NCBI RefSeq assembly: GCF_005517195.1
Contig: NZ_CP040244.1
Location: 3,304,001 to 3,368,000 of the forward strand
DNA length: 64,000 nucleotides
Reading direction: 5' to 3'
Origin: Streptomyces vilmorinianum
Lineage (GTDB): Bacteria; Actinomycetota; Actinomycetes; Streptomycetales; Streptomycetaceae
Below are positions 34,433-44,174 of the stretch, piece after piece. The notes beneath the pieces were generated by a model. The model saw only the letters and a program-made list of their open reading frames with translations, was not told the origin of the DNA and searched no databases. Position numbers and translations under genes: made by a program. Within the stretch, counting starts at the first letter, position 1. The number at the start of each line of letters is the position of its first letter.

Positions 34433-34876
34433 ATGAGCGCACCCGAAGAACTCGAGTTGGGCCCTGTCGACTATTTGGTCGTCGAATTTCCCGGCAACCG
34501 CATGACCGGTGAGGGTTTCCCGCTCCTGCTCGACTTGGTCGAGCGTCGCATCATCCGGATCCTCGATCTGAGATTCGTCAGGAAGGAACGCGACGGCTCG
34601 GTCACCGCCATGGAGATCGCGGACTTCGACGGCGACGGACGACTCGACCTCGCCGTCTTCGAGGGCGCCACGTCGGGCCTGCTCGACGACGAGGACCTGC
34701 GGGACGCGGCCGAGGTGCTCGAGCCGGAATCGTCCGCCGGGATCATCGTCTACGAGAACACCTGGGCCGGGCCCCTCGCCGCCGCCCTGCGGCGCGGTGG
34801 TGCCCAGTTGGTGGCCAGTGGTCGGATTCCCGTGCCCGCACTCCTGGCATCGATGGAAGCCACCGAAGAAGCCTGA
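34433..34876 (+). CDS. DUF6325 family protein
   Basis: A 147-residue soluble protein. The opening ELGPVDYLVVEFPGN and closing IPVPALLASMEA match DUF6325, a small actinobacterial family usually encoded beside SHOCT-domain proteins and general-stress genes. An FDGDGRLDLAVF segment resembles an Asp-rich loop, but no enzyme activity is known. AGGAG lies 7 nt before ATG 34433. It precedes the SHOCT gene by 54 bp. Confidence 0.8.
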   Translation: MSAPEELELGPVDYLVVEFPGNRMTGEGFPLLLDLVERRIIRILDLRFVRKERDGSVTAMEIADFDGDGRLDLAVFEGATSGLLDDEDLRDAAEVLEPESSAGIIVYENTWAGPLAAALRRGGAQLVASGRIPVPALLASMEATEEA

Positions 34877-34930
34877 GTTCCGGTTCCGAGTCAGCCGCAG
34901 TGGCTGCTCGGCGAGGCAAGGAAGAGACAT

Positions 34931-35218
34931 ATGCCTGGTCTACTCCGTGGGGTCGCCCGTACCGCTGTTGTCGCAGGGACGGCGACCGCCGTGTCCAACC
35001 GCGTGTCGCGACGGCAGGCCGGCCGCTGGGCCCAGCAGGAACAGGCGCAGAGTGCCTACGCCGCCCCACCCCCGGCGGCCGCGCCTCCTCCGCCGGCCGT
35101 GGCGCCCTCGATGGACGACAAGATCGCCCAGCTGAAGGACCTCGGGGAGCTGAAGGCGCAAGGAGTCCTCACCGAGGCCGAGTTCGAGGCCCAAAAAAGC
35201 CGCATCCTCAACTCCTGA
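34931..35218 (+). CDS. Small SHOCT-domain protein
   Basis: A 95-residue protein: basic N-terminus with a weak hydrophobic stretch (residues 5-20), a Pro/Ala linker, and the 30-residue SHOCT motif at the end (IAQLKDLGELKAQGVLTEAE then FEAQKSRIL). SHOCT is an oligomerisation or targeting motif common in stress-induced small proteins. GGAAGAG precedes ATG 34931. Its last 11 bp overlap the end of the convergent ClC gene. Confidence 0.85.
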   Translation: MPGLLRGVARTAVVAGTATAVSNRVSRRQAGRWAQQEQAQSAYAAPPPAAAPPPPAVAPSMDDKIAQLKDLGELKAQGVLTEAEFEAQKSRILNS

Positions 35219-36593
35219 GCGTTCCTTCGTCCCCTGAGCGACCCTTCCCGGAGGGAACCGGGGGAGCGGACGGCCCCGGAGGCAGCAGCTCGGTCGTGAC
35301 GAACGCGGTGACGGCGGCCAGGATCACCACGGTGACCGTGTCGGCGCTGCCGAGCAGCAGCACCACCAGGACCACACTGCTGACCGGCAGCCGCAGGACG
35401 GCCGTCGCGGCCGCCGCCATCCCCGCGGCCATCCCCGGCACCACGCCAAGACCGGGCAGCGGGGAGAGCAACACCCCCATGGCGGCGCCCAGGAACAGGG
35501 AGGGAAAGACGAGACCGCCGCGCAGGCTCCCCAGACACAGGGTGTACGCGGCGGTCTTGAAGAGCAGTACGGCCAGGAGAGCGCCGACCCCCCAGGCGTG
35601 CGGGTTCGAGGCCAGCTCGGCCATGGTGGCCTGACCGGACGAGGCGACGTCCACCGGTGAACGGTCCGTGATCACGGTGTACAGGGCCGCGCATCCTCCG
35701 GCGGCGACCGCGCACACCGTCGTCCTGGTCAGCGGGCTCGACGCCACGAACGTGGCTGTCAGACGCCCGCCGACGACGGCCAGATGCAGCAGTGCGCCGA
35801 TGACCACGGCCATCAGGATCGACCAGACCACGTCACCGGTGTCCAGGTTCGGTGGCGCTTCGGGAAGGCTGAGGGTGAGGTCGCCGGTCTCGAGGCCGCT
35901 CCAGCGCCCGAATCCGATGAACACCAAGGACCCCACCCCGCTCGACAGCAGAGCGGGAAGCATGATGGCGGTCAACTGCGTCCCCGCGACGCCCGCCACC
36001 TCGATGAGAAGCACCGCCGCGATGAGCGGATTGCCGAAGATCGCCGCGATCGCGGCCGCGGCGCCCGCGGCGCCGAGCAGGACGTTGCTCTGCGGCGTGG
36101 CGGGGGCCCGCGCCAGGTCCCGGAAGTAGAGCGCCAGACCTCCGCCGAGCGCGATCAGCGGCGCCTCAGGTCCCAGGGACGCCCCGAACGGAAGGCTGGC
36201 CGCCGCGGCGATCAACACCCCCGGCACCGCCTTCGAAGAGGCGCCACCCCCGGCATGCAGACCGTACGCGGGGACATGACCGCCGGCCCCCGGCAGATGC
36301 GTGACGACCAGGCCCACGACGACCCCGGCCACCAGCAGAAGCGGCAGCGGCCACCACCACGGCGGAACGTCCCATCCCAGAGCCCGCGGCCACACCTCCC
36401 ACAGCACGTGCTCGAGTTCGTGCAGGCCGACCAGGAACCAGAAGGCGGCCAGGGAGACCGGGACACCGATCAGCGCGCAGAACACCAGCGCCTTGAGGTA
36501 ACCCGGGCTGAGCAGAACATCCCGCAACCGGTCGGCATCCGGTGCCTCCGCCGCGCTCTCGGGTGCGACAGGTCGGTCGCTCGGCTCCGCCAT
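35208..36593 (-). CDS. ClC-type chloride channel / H+ antiporter
   Basis: A 461-residue membrane protein with about ten hydrophobic segments. GASLGPEAPLIALGGG corresponds to the GxEGP selectivity and gating-glutamate motif, and LRGGLVFPSLFLGAAMG to the second pore signature. The usual N-terminal GSGIP is replaced by PGAGGHVPAYGL. It likely exchanges chloride for protons. ATG 36593 follows GGAGGG. The BrkB-type gene upstream is on the same strand, with a hairpin between. Confidence 0.85.
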   Translation of the reverse strand: MAEPSDRPVAPESAAEAPDADRLRDVLLSPGYLKALVFCALIGVPVSLAAFWFLVGLHELEHVLWEVWPRALGWDVPPWWWPLPLLLVAGVVVGLVVTHLPGAGGHVPAYGLHAGGGASSKAVPGVLIAAAASLPFGASLGPEAPLIALGGGLALYFRDLARAPATPQSNVLLGAAGAAAAIAAIFGNPLIAAVLLIEVAGVAGTQLTAIMLPALLSSGVGSLVFIGFGRWSGLETGDLTLSLPEAPPNLDTGDVVWSILMAVVIGALLHLAVVGGRLTATFVASSPLTRTTVCAVAAGGCAALYTVITDRSPVDVASSGQATMAELASNPHAWGVGALLAVLLFKTAAYTLCLGSLRGGLVFPSLFLGAAMGVLLSPLPGLGVVPGMAAGMAAAATAVLRLPVSSVVLVVLLLGSADTVTVVILAAVTAFVTTELLPPGPSAPPVPSGKGRSGDEGTLRS

Positions 36594-36814
36594 GGATCGT
36601 TTCCCTCCCAGGAAGACGTGCGGTCGACGGGGTGAGGGGTCCGCACCCGACCCGGCCGGCTCACGGAACGTCGTCGGCGGGACCGCCGTACGAGCCCATG
36701 CAGGGCATCATGACGGACCGGACGATCAGAGCGCGCACCCACGCCGGGGCCGTGTTTCCGCACACGGCGGCTGTGCGGCCGAACGGGTGAGGGGGGTCTG
36801 TCCGGAGGCTCCCG

Positions 36815-36833
36815 GAGGCTTCTCGGAAGCCTC
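36815..36833 (-). terminator. Short hairpin at the end of the BrkB-type gene
   Basis: GAGGCTTC (36815-36822) pairs with GAAGCCTC (36826-36833) around a 3-nt loop. It overlaps the TGA of the gene it would terminate. Confidence 0.5.
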
Positions 36834-37740
36834 AGACGCCCCGCCGCGCGGCCGGGCTCCCCAGGCGACGGGCCAGGCCGGTCTCCTGCGCCAGAACGGC
36901 GCCCGCCGTGACGGCGACGGCGACCGCCGCGCAGACCACGATGAGCCACGACAGGAGGGTGAAGACCGGGCCCAGCGACCCGTACTCGGCCAGGGTGCGG
37001 TTGAGCGCCACCGGCATGTAGAACTGCGCCCCGATCGACAGGGCGGTCACGGCGGCGCCCGTGAGCACGGCGCCGGGGAGCAACGGCAGCCAGCCGATGC
37101 GACCGCCGAGCAGCAGGTGCTGGCTCCACCACCACAACATCGTCTGGCACACCACCGTGACGGGGATGCCCAGCCACAGCCCGGCGCCGAAACCGTCGCG
37201 CAGCGGACCCTGCACGACCAGCACGACCAGCCAGACGGCGATCCAGACCAGCCAGCGCCAAGGGGCGACCTTCGCACCGCCCTTGGGGATCTCCCAGGCG
37301 CGCATGCACAGGCGCTGCATCGCCCGGCTCACCGCCGTGGCGGAGAGCACCACCATCAGCGTTCCGACGACGCCGGTGACCTGCTCCAAGGACTCGGTGT
37401 GGGACGTGTAGAGCTTCTTCAGTTCGTCGTCGGCGGCGCCGGTGAGTCCGAAGACCGCGCGTACGGAACTGACGAGCTGCTCCTTCACCCCCTCCGGCGC
37501 GAAGGAGCCGACGACGAAGAGCAGCGGGATCGCGGTCAGGAAGCACTGGGCCGCCAACCGCGTGGCGGCGTCCAGGATGTTCACCGACAGCATGCGGTTG
37601 GTCAGATGAGAGACGACGGGGAAGCGGGTCTCGGCGGTGCTCCGCAGCCGCCGCGCGGTGACCGTCACGTTGTGGGCCTTCGCTCGCCACCATGACGGTC
37701 GAAAGACACCCCGGCGGTCCGCGGCCCCCTTCTCAGCCAT
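36832..37740 (-). CDS. YihY/BrkB-family inner membrane protein
   Basis: A 302-residue protein with six hydrophobic helices. DAATRLAAQCFLTAIPLLFVV in the first helix region and YGSLGPVFTLLSWLIVVCAA near the end are typical of the YihY/BrkB family (once misnamed ribonuclease BN). The function is not settled; a transport or envelope role is assumed. AAGGAG lies 10 nt before ATG 37740. It is divergent from the SDR gene. Confidence 0.85.
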   Translation of the reverse strand: MAEKGAADRRGVFRPSWWRAKAHNVTVTARRLRSTAETRFPVVSHLTNRMLSVNILDAATRLAAQCFLTAIPLLFVVGSFAPEGVKEQLVSSVRAVFGLTGAADDELKKLYTSHTESLEQVTGVVGTLMVVLSATAVSRAMQRLCMRAWEIPKGGAKVAPWRWLVWIAVWLVVLVVQGPLRDGFGAGLWLGIPVTVVCQTMLWWWSQHLLLGGRIGWLPLLPGAVLTGAAVTALSIGAQFYMPVALNRTLAEYGSLGPVFTLLSWLIVVCAAVAVAVTAGAVLAQETGLARRLGSPAARRGV

Positions 37741-38017
37741 CAGGGGTGCTCCTTCCCTGCGTACAGGGTGCGGGACGGCGCCCGGCACGGCACCTCGGGG
37801 GACGGGGACGTACGCGCGGCGAGGGCAAGGGGCCGCCCCGGCGGATGGCCCGATCGTGTGACCTGCCCGGCCGAAAGGGGGCCGCATGGCGCGCCGGTGC
37901 GTTCCGTCATCGCGCAGGATGCTTTCGTCTGTGCCCGGGCCGGGGGCCGTTCGTGCGCGCCCGATCCGGGGACAGCGCAGGGCCACCTGCTCCGTTCGAC
38001 GTGCCGAAGGAGAGACA

Positions 38018-38857
38018 GTGGCAACCAGAGTCGACCCGCGCCACGCGGCCGGGACCGTGCAGTTGCTGAAGGGACAGAAGGCGCTGGTGACCGGTGCCAA
38101 CTCGGGCATCGGGCTGGCGACCGCCATCGCCCTGGGCCGGGCCGGGGCGGACGTCGTGGTGAACTACGTCGTCGGCGCGGACGAGGCGGAGAAGGTCGTG
38201 GCGCAGATCAAGGACTTCGGGGTCCGTGCCTACGCCCACGAGGCCGATGTGTCCGACGAGGACCAGGTGGTCGCCATGGTGGCCCGGATGGTCGAGGAGT
38301 TCGGCACCATCGACATCATGGTGGCGAACGCCGGCCTCCAGCGGGACGCGACCGTGATGGAGATGTCGCTCGCCCAGTGGCAGAAGGTCATCGACGTCAA
38401 TCTGACCGGCCAGTTCCTCTGCGCCAGGGAAGCCGCCAAGGAGTTCGTGCGGCGCGGCGTGGTCGAAGAGGTGTCCCGGTCGGCCGGGAAGATCATCTGC
38501 ATGAGCTCGGTCCACCAGATCGTTCCGTGGGCGGGACATGTGAACTACGCCTCCTCCAAGGGCGGTGTGGGCATGCTGATGCAGACGCTCGCCCAGGAGC
38601 TGGCCCCCCAGCGGATCCGGGTCAACGCGATCGCGCCCGGTGCGATCCGTACACCGATCAACCGCGACGCCTGGTCCACCCCCGAGGCCGAGGCCGATCT
38701 CCTGCGGCTGATCCCGTACCGCCGCGTGGGCGACCCGGACGACATCGCCAACGCCGTCGTCGCCGTGGCCTCCGACCTTCTCGACTACGTCGTCGGCACC
38801 ACGCTCTACGTCGACGGGGGAATGACGCTCTTCCCCGGCTTCGCCACCGGCGGCTGA
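38018..38857 (+). CDS. SDR-family dehydrogenase (glucose 1-dehydrogenase-like)
   Basis: A 279-residue classical short-chain dehydrogenase. The cofactor loop is TGANSGIG, followed by NAGLQRDA, catalytic Ser in CMSSVHQ, and YASSK with Tyr and Lys. GAIRTPIN and GTTLYVDGGMTLFPGF close the fold; the last is typical of glucose 1-dehydrogenases. GTG 38018 follows AAGGAGAG closely. It ends 42 bp before cydA on the same strand, with a small GC-rich hairpin in the gap. Confidence 0.88.
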   Translation: MATRVDPRHAAGTVQLLKGQKALVTGANSGIGLATAIALGRAGADVVVNYVVGADEAEKVVAQIKDFGVRAYAHEADVSDEDQVVAMVARMVEEFGTIDIMVANAGLQRDATVMEMSLAQWQKVIDVNLTGQFLCAREAAKEFVRRGVVEEVSRSAGKIICMSSVHQIVPWAGHVNYASSKGGVGMLMQTLAQELAPQRIRVNAIAPGAIRTPINRDAWSTPEAEADLLRLIPYRRVGDPDDIANAVVAVASDLLDYVVGTTLYVDGGMTLFPGFATGG

Positions 38858-38899
38858 TCTCCGCCCCCGCGGTCCGCGGGGCAGACCGATGAAGGACAC

Positions 38900-40366
38900 A
38901 TGCTCAGCACAGTGATCCACCTGGCGGCGGAAGCACCGCCTCAACTCCTGCCGGCTCGTGAGCTGATGGCCTTCACCCTCGGTACGCACATCCTGCTGGT
39001 CCCCTTCGGAGTGGCGCTGCCGTTCATCACGCTGTTGATGCATCACCGGGGGCTGCGCCGCAACGACCCCGTCGCCCTCACACTCGCCCGGCGCTGGTCC
39101 GCGGTGATGGCCGTCCAGTTCGCCATCGGCGTCGTCACCGGCACGGTGCTCTCCTTCGAGCTCGGTCTGTTGTGGCCCGGCATGATGGGGCGCTGGGGTG
39201 ACGTCTTCGGACTCGGATTCGGCGTCGAGGCGTGGGCGTTCTTCCTCGAAGCCGTTCTGATCGCCGTCTACCTCTACGGATGGCGCCGACTGAAGCCGTG
39301 GACCCACTTCTGGCTCGGCGCACCGCTGCCGCTCGCGGCCCTGATGGGAGCGTTCGGCATCATCGCGGCCAACTCCTGGATGAACACCCCGCGGGGGTTC
39401 AGCCTCGACAGCCAGGGCAACCCCGTCGACGTCGACGTACGACAGGCGATCTTCACCCCGATGTTCGGCCCGGAGTACTGGCACTTCGTGGTCGCGATGT
39501 TCATGACCGCCGGCTACGTGGTCGCCGGGGTGTACGCCGTGGGCTGGCTGCGCGGGCGACGCGACCGCTACCACCGGCTCGGCTTCACGCTGCCGTTCAC
39601 CGTGGCCGCGATCCTCACACCGGTCCAGTTCATGGTCGGCGACTCCACCGCCCGCGCCGTCTTCCACCAGCAGCCGATCAAGTTCGCCGCCACGGAACTC
39701 GTCTGGGAGACCGACACGCACGTCCCGGAGTACCTGTTCGGACGGCTGAACAGCGACGGGACCATCTCCGGTGGGATCAAGATCCCCCAGCTGGACTCGA
39801 TCCTCGCCGGTTTCAAACCGAGTACCCAGGTGACCGGGCTGACATCGGTACCGGAGTCCGACCGGCCCACCGCCGTCCAGGCCACCATCGCCCACTGGGC
39901 CTTCGACATCATGGTCACCATCGGCAGCCTGCTGATCCTGCTCGCGCTCTGGTACGCCTGGAGCTGGCTGCGCCACCGGGACCTTCCCCGCAGCCGCTGG
40001 TTCTTCCGCTGCGCCGCCGTCGCCGGAGCCGCGTGCCTGCTCACCGTGGAGTGCGGGTGGATCACCACGGAGGTGGGTCGCCAGCCCTGGATCGTGTACA
40101 ACCAGATGAGGGTCTCGGAGGCGGTGACCGACACCCGCGCCGGATCGCTGTGGGCGATGCTCGGCCTCGTCATCGTCGTGTACGTGCTGGTGTTCGGCGC
40201 GTTCATCGCGGTCGTCCTGAAGATGCGTAGCCGCTGGCGTATCGCCGACGAGACTCCGGCCGCCGTGCACGGCGGTCCGGCCCCGGAGGCCGACACACCC
40301 TACGGACCCAGAACCGAGCCAGGGGCCGCTGCCGGCTCCGACCGAACCGCGGGTGGTGCGTCCTGA
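38900..40366 (+). CDS. cydA: Cytochrome bd oxidase subunit I
   Basis: A 488-residue membrane subunit of the quinol oxidase that reduces O2 with high affinity. FTLGTHILLVPFGVALP contains the haem-ligand His near residue 30, WGDVFGLGFGVEAWAFFLEA the conserved Glu region, and WITTEVGRQPWIVYNQMR the invariant GRQPW motif. The chain is shorter than E. coli CydA (about 520), consistent with a short Q-loop as in actinobacterial and CIO-type enzymes. It overlaps cydB by one base (TGATG). Confidence 0.95.
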   Translation: MLSTVIHLAAEAPPQLLPARELMAFTLGTHILLVPFGVALPFITLLMHHRGLRRNDPVALTLARRWSAVMAVQFAIGVVTGTVLSFELGLLWPGMMGRWGDVFGLGFGVEAWAFFLEAVLIAVYLYGWRRLKPWTHFWLGAPLPLAALMGAFGIIAANSWMNTPRGFSLDSQGNPVDVDVRQAIFTPMFGPEYWHFVVAMFMTAGYVVAGVYAVGWLRGRRDRYHRLGFTLPFTVAAILTPVQFMVGDSTARAVFHQQPIKFAATELVWETDTHVPEYLFGRLNSDGTISGGIKIPQLDSILAGFKPSTQVTGLTSVPESDRPTAVQATIAHWAFDIMVTIGSLLILLALWYAWSWLRHRDLPRSRWFFRCAAVAGAACLLTVECGWITTEVGRQPWIVYNQMRVSEAVTDTRAGSLWAMLGLVIVVYVLVFGAFIAVVLKMRSRWRIADETPAAVHGGPAPEADTPYGPRTEPGAAAGSDRTAGGAS

Positions 40367-41406
40367 TGGCGGAATTCATCGCCTGGGTGCTGGTGGTCGT
40401 CATCGCCGCGTACGCCTGCGGCGGGGGTACCGACTACGGCGCGGGATTCTGGGACCTCCTGGCCGGCGGCGCGGAGCGCGGCAAGAGGCCCCGTTGGCTC
40501 ATCGATCACGCGATGGCGCCGGTCTGGGAGGTCAACAACGTCTGGCTGATCTTCGTCTTCGTCATCATGTGGACCGGCTTCCCGACGCTGTTCCAGGCCG
40601 TCTTCGAGGCGATGTGGCTGCCGCTCGCCCTCGCGGCCGTCGGCCTGGTGCTCCGGGGCGCCGGGTTCGCCCTGCGCAAGCCCACCCACCGACTGGCCCA
40701 ACGGCGGATCTACGGAGCGGCCTTCGCCGTCTCGTCGCTCCTGACACCCTTCTTCCTCGGGGCGGTGCTCGGTGGCATCGCCGCCGGCCGGGTCGAGGTC
40801 GGGACGACCGCCTCCGCGGACGCCTGGGCCAACCCGACCTCGGTCCTCACTGGTCTGCTGGCCGTCTCCGCCACCGCGTTCCTCGGGGCGGTGTACCTCT
40901 GCTCCGACGCCCGCCGGTTCGACGCGGACGACCTCGTCGACTACTTCCGCCTGCGTGCGTTGCTCGCCTTCGCCGCGGTCGTCGTCCTCGCGCTCATCGC
41001 CCTGCCCGTCACCCATGACGACGCCCGGCACGTCTGGGACGGCCTGACCGGAGGCCTGGGACTGCTGCTGGTCATCCTGGCCGCCGTCTGCGGGCTGGCC
41101 ACGGTGTTCTTCCTGCTGCGCCGCTCCTACCGCTGGACGCGCTACACCTCGGCGGCGAGCGTGGCCCTCACCGTCGTCGCCTGGGGCTTCGCGCAGCGGC
41201 CCTACATGCTGCCCACCTCGCTGACGGTGACCGACGCGGCGGGCGCGCCCGCCACCCTGCAGTGGCTGGTGATCGTCACGGCCATCGCGATCGTGCTGGT
41301 CGGGCCCGCACTGGTACTGCTCTACCGGCTCGACACCCTGGGGGAGCTGGAGCCGCTCACCGACGCCGACACCCGGGCGGCCGGAGCGCCCGGGGACGAC
41401 ACGTAG
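40366..41406 (+). CDS. cydB: Cytochrome bd oxidase subunit II
   Basis: A 346-residue polytopic subunit that pairs with CydA. The opening YACGGGTDYGAGFWDLLAGG and the HAMAPVWEVNNVWLIFVFVI stretch are characteristic. ATG 40366 shares its A with the cydA stop codon, so translation is coupled. The cydCD assembly transporter is not next to it, unlike many actinobacterial loci, and must lie elsewhere if present. Confidence 0.95.
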   Translation: MAEFIAWVLVVVIAAYACGGGTDYGAGFWDLLAGGAERGKRPRWLIDHAMAPVWEVNNVWLIFVFVIMWTGFPTLFQAVFEAMWLPLALAAVGLVLRGAGFALRKPTHRLAQRRIYGAAFAVSSLLTPFFLGAVLGGIAAGRVEVGTTASADAWANPTSVLTGLLAVSATAFLGAVYLCSDARRFDADDLVDYFRLRALLAFAAVVVLALIALPVTHDDARHVWDGLTGGLGLLLVILAAVCGLATVFFLLRRSYRWTRYTSAASVALTVVAWGFAQRPYMLPTSLTVTDAAGAPATLQWLVIVTAIAIVLVGPALVLLYRLDTLGELEPLTDADTRAAGAPGDDT

Positions 41407-41429
41407 CGGGCGCTCCACGCCTCCGCCGG

Positions 41430-43010
41430 TCAGCCCATCCGCTCGACGAGGCGGTCGCCGACCCGCAGGGCGTTGGCGATGGCGGTCAGCGACGGGTTCA
41501 CCGCGCCGATGCTGGGGAAGAAGCTCGTGTCCACGACGTAGAGGTTGTCGAGGTCGTGGGCCTTGCAGTCGACGTCCAGGGCCGAGCTGCGGGGGTCGGT
41601 GCCGAACCGGACCGTACCGGCCTGGTGGGCGGTGGCCCCGATGGGCATGCCCTTGTGCAGGTAGATGCTGTGCGGCAACAGGTGGTGCTCGTGCATGCCC
41701 AGGTGCCCGAGCATCCCCTTGAGCTTGTGCTGGAGGCGCTTGAGCCCGGCGATGTTGTTCTTCTCGTCGAGGGCCAGGTGGATGTCGCCGTTCTTGTCGA
41801 GGGTGACGCGGCTCTCGGGCAGCGGCAGGTCCTCCCCGCAGAGCCAGAAGTCGACGGCGTGGTGCGCGAGCATCTCGAACGGCATGTCCGGTACGACCGC
41901 GCCGGCCCAGCGCGGCGCCTCGCCGTGGATCTGATCGGCGTCCGACTTGCCCAGCATCTGGATGCCGCCGAGCGGGAAGTCCCAGTCGTCCGCCCCGAGG
42001 TACCAGTCGTTCAGCGCCAGTGTCTTCTGGAACTTGGTGGGGTTCGGCTCCTTCGACACGGCCATCAGCGCCAGGTTGTTGTGCCGCATGTAGTGGCGCC
42101 CCACCACGTCCGAACTGTTGGCCAGGCCCCCGGGGTGCTTGTCGTTCGCCGAACGCAGCAGCAGTGCGGCCGAGTTGACCGCCCCGCAGGCGACGACGAC
42201 GATGTCGGCTCCGAAGCCCTCCGTCGACCCGTCGCCGAGCTCGGCGACGACACGCGTGACGGTGCGCCCGGTCGGATCGGTCTCCAGACGCCGGACGTCG
42301 GCCCCCGTGACCATCGTGACGTTGTCGTACGTCAGCGCCGGATCGACGCAGATCACCTGGGCGTCGGACTTCGCGCCCAGCAGACACGGGAAGCCGTCCA
42401 CGCGGTCGCAGCGGATGCACACGCTGTCATGGCTGGCCCGGCCGTCGCCGTCCTGGGTCAGGTTCACCCCGATGGGCAGATGGAAGGGGTGGAGCCCCTT
42501 CTTCTCCAGGTCGTCGCTGAGCTGCTGGATGCGCGGCTCGTGCTCCACCGGGGGGTGCGGGTACTGGCCGCTCGCCGGGCCCTCCGTCGGGTCCTCGCCG
42601 TGCCGGCCGTGCACGAGATAGAGCTGCTCCGCCTGGGTGTAGTACGGCTCCAGATCCTCGTACCGGATCGGCCAGGCGGGCGAGATGCCGTCGTGGTGGC
42701 GCAGCTCGCCGAAGTCCTCGGGGCGGAGGCGGAAGAGGGCGGCGCCGTAGAACTTGGTGTTGCCCCCGACGTAGTAGTTGACCTCGGGGGGGAACGCGTT
42801 GCCGTGCTTGTCGTACCAGAACTCGGGGGCCCGGTACCGGCCCTTGACGAAGACGGCGGTGGAGTCCCAGTTGTCCCGCTCCCGGGGCAGGTAGTCGCCG
42901 CGCTCCAGGATCAGGATCCGCTTGCCGGTGGGGGCCAGCCGGTGGGCGAGCGTGCCGCCGCCCGCTCCCGTGCCGATGATGATGACGTCGTAGTGCTGAT
43001 CGCCGGCCAT
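41430..43010 (-). CDS. GMC-family FAD oxidoreductase
   Basis: A 526-residue flavoenzyme. The FAD loop IIIGTGAGGGTLAHRLA is at residues 9-26, followed by LERGDYLPRE and YYVGGNTKFYGAAL. The C-terminal GMC domain holds the catalytic pair: His in GATAHQAGTVRFG and Asn in GAVNPSLTAIANAL. These enzymes oxidise alcohols or sugars. No Tat or Sec signal is present. ATG 43010 follows CAGGA. It is downstream of the cyclase and GH15 genes on the same strand, hinting at sugar-related metabolism. Confidence 0.88.
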   Translation of the reverse strand: MAGDQHYDVIIIGTGAGGGTLAHRLAPTGKRILILERGDYLPRERDNWDSTAVFVKGRYRAPEFWYDKHGNAFPPEVNYYVGGNTKFYGAALFRLRPEDFGELRHHDGISPAWPIRYEDLEPYYTQAEQLYLVHGRHGEDPTEGPASGQYPHPPVEHEPRIQQLSDDLEKKGLHPFHLPIGVNLTQDGDGRASHDSVCIRCDRVDGFPCLLGAKSDAQVICVDPALTYDNVTMVTGADVRRLETDPTGRTVTRVVAELGDGSTEGFGADIVVVACGAVNSAALLLRSANDKHPGGLANSSDVVGRHYMRHNNLALMAVSKEPNPTKFQKTLALNDWYLGADDWDFPLGGIQMLGKSDADQIHGEAPRWAGAVVPDMPFEMLAHHAVDFWLCGEDLPLPESRVTLDKNGDIHLALDEKNNIAGLKRLQHKLKGMLGHLGMHEHHLLPHSIYLHKGMPIGATAHQAGTVRFGTDPRSSALDVDCKAHDLDNLYVVDTSFFPSIGAVNPSLTAIANALRVGDRLVERMG

Positions 43011-43224
43011 ACAGGGGTCCTGTTCTGGGAGTTGTCGGCCGTCCCCGCCGTAGCGCCCGCCCGAAGGGCCCGTGGTGTGCGTGTCGAAGTACAGGTACAC
43101 CCGCGTACGTGGGACATTGAGTGCGGATCCGACGCTATCCGGCAATCCCGGCGGCGGCGACCGGAGGGGCGCCGCTCACCGTCCGCTCACGCGGTCGCCC
43201 GTACCGCGTGCGCTGCCGCGGCGC

Positions 43225-44172
43225 TCAGAACACGGCGATCGGGTTGACCGGTGAGCCGGTGGCCTCCGGCAGCCTCAGCGGGGCGACGACGCAGAGGAAC
43301 GACCAGCGCTCCTCCGCCTCGCAGACCTCCACCAGGTCCTCGAACTGGAGGTAGTCCAGGAGGTGGAGGCCCATGGCGTGGACCGCGAGCACATGGACGG
43401 GGAAGTCGACGCCGTCGGTGGAACTCGGGGCGGTGTCGTTGTTGCCGTCCCCGCCGAGCACCGCGACCCGCCGGTCCCTCAGAAACTCCAGTGCGTACGG
43501 ATGGAGTCCGGCGCGCATGTCCGCCGTGTGCCACGCCCCCAGCTCGGCGCGGCGCTTGCGATGGCCGACCCGGACGAAGAGGAGGTCCCCCTCGGTCACC
43601 CGGACGTGCTGGGCACGCTCGGCCGCGGTGAGGTCGTCGGCGGTCACGTGATCGCCCGGTTCCAGCCAGGGCACGCCGCGCAGCCGAGGAATGTCGAGCA
43701 GCACACCGCGACCGACGATCCCGTCGCGCGCCAGCTCGACGGACAGGGCCGTGGCCCCGCCGGCCGTGACGGTGTTCGCGTCCACGCCTCCATACAGCGT
43801 GCCGTCGTAGATCACGTGACACAGGGCGTCGAGATGGCTGTCGGCGTCCCCGTGCACGTTCATCGCGAAGCGGTCCCTGGCGAACTGGAGCCCGCCGGCC
43901 CGGATCCCGCCCCGTACGGCGCCGGTCATGACGTGCTCGCAGGGCTCGGGATCGTCGGGCCCCGGCTCCGTCTGCACCTGCGCCGCCATCGTCACCGTAC
44001 GGCCGGACCTCACCTCGGCCGCGGCCGCCAGCACATGGCGCGGCGTGATCTCCTCGAGGGCGCCGCGCTCCCCGGCGCCGGCCCCGGTCCCGCGCCGCAC
44101 ACGCGCGTGGAGCTCGGCGAACTCGGCCGCGCTGAGCCGTGGCGACCCCGCCCCGGAGGCCGGCGTGCCCAT
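43225..44172 (-). CDS. Cyclase-family metal hydrolase (kynurenine formamidase-like)
   Basis: A 315-residue protein of the cyclase family. The metal motif reads HGDADSHLDALCH, a close variant of HxGTHxDxPxH. GRGVLLDIPRL, LEPGDHVTADDL and VTEGDLLFVRVGH are the other family blocks. Members hydrolyse formamides, isatin or related substrates with Zn or Mn. ATG 44172 follows the GH15 stop codon by 2 bp, so the two are one operon. The substrate is not deducible. Confidence 0.85.
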   Translation of the reverse strand: MGTPASGAGSPRLSAAEFAELHARVRRGTGAGAGERGALEEITPRHVLAAAAEVRSGRTVTMAAQVQTEPGPDDPEPCEHVMTGAVRGGIRAGGLQFARDRFAMNVHGDADSHLDALCHVIYDGTLYGGVDANTVTAGGATALSVELARDGIVGRGVLLDIPRLRGVPWLEPGDHVTADDLTAAERAQHVRVTEGDLLFVRVGHRKRRAELGAWHTADMRAGLHPYALEFLRDRRVAVLGGDGNNDTAPSSTDGVDFPVHVLAVHAMGLHLLDYLQFEDLVEVCEAEERWSFLCVVAPLRLPEATGSPVNPIAVF

Positions 44173-44174
44173 GG

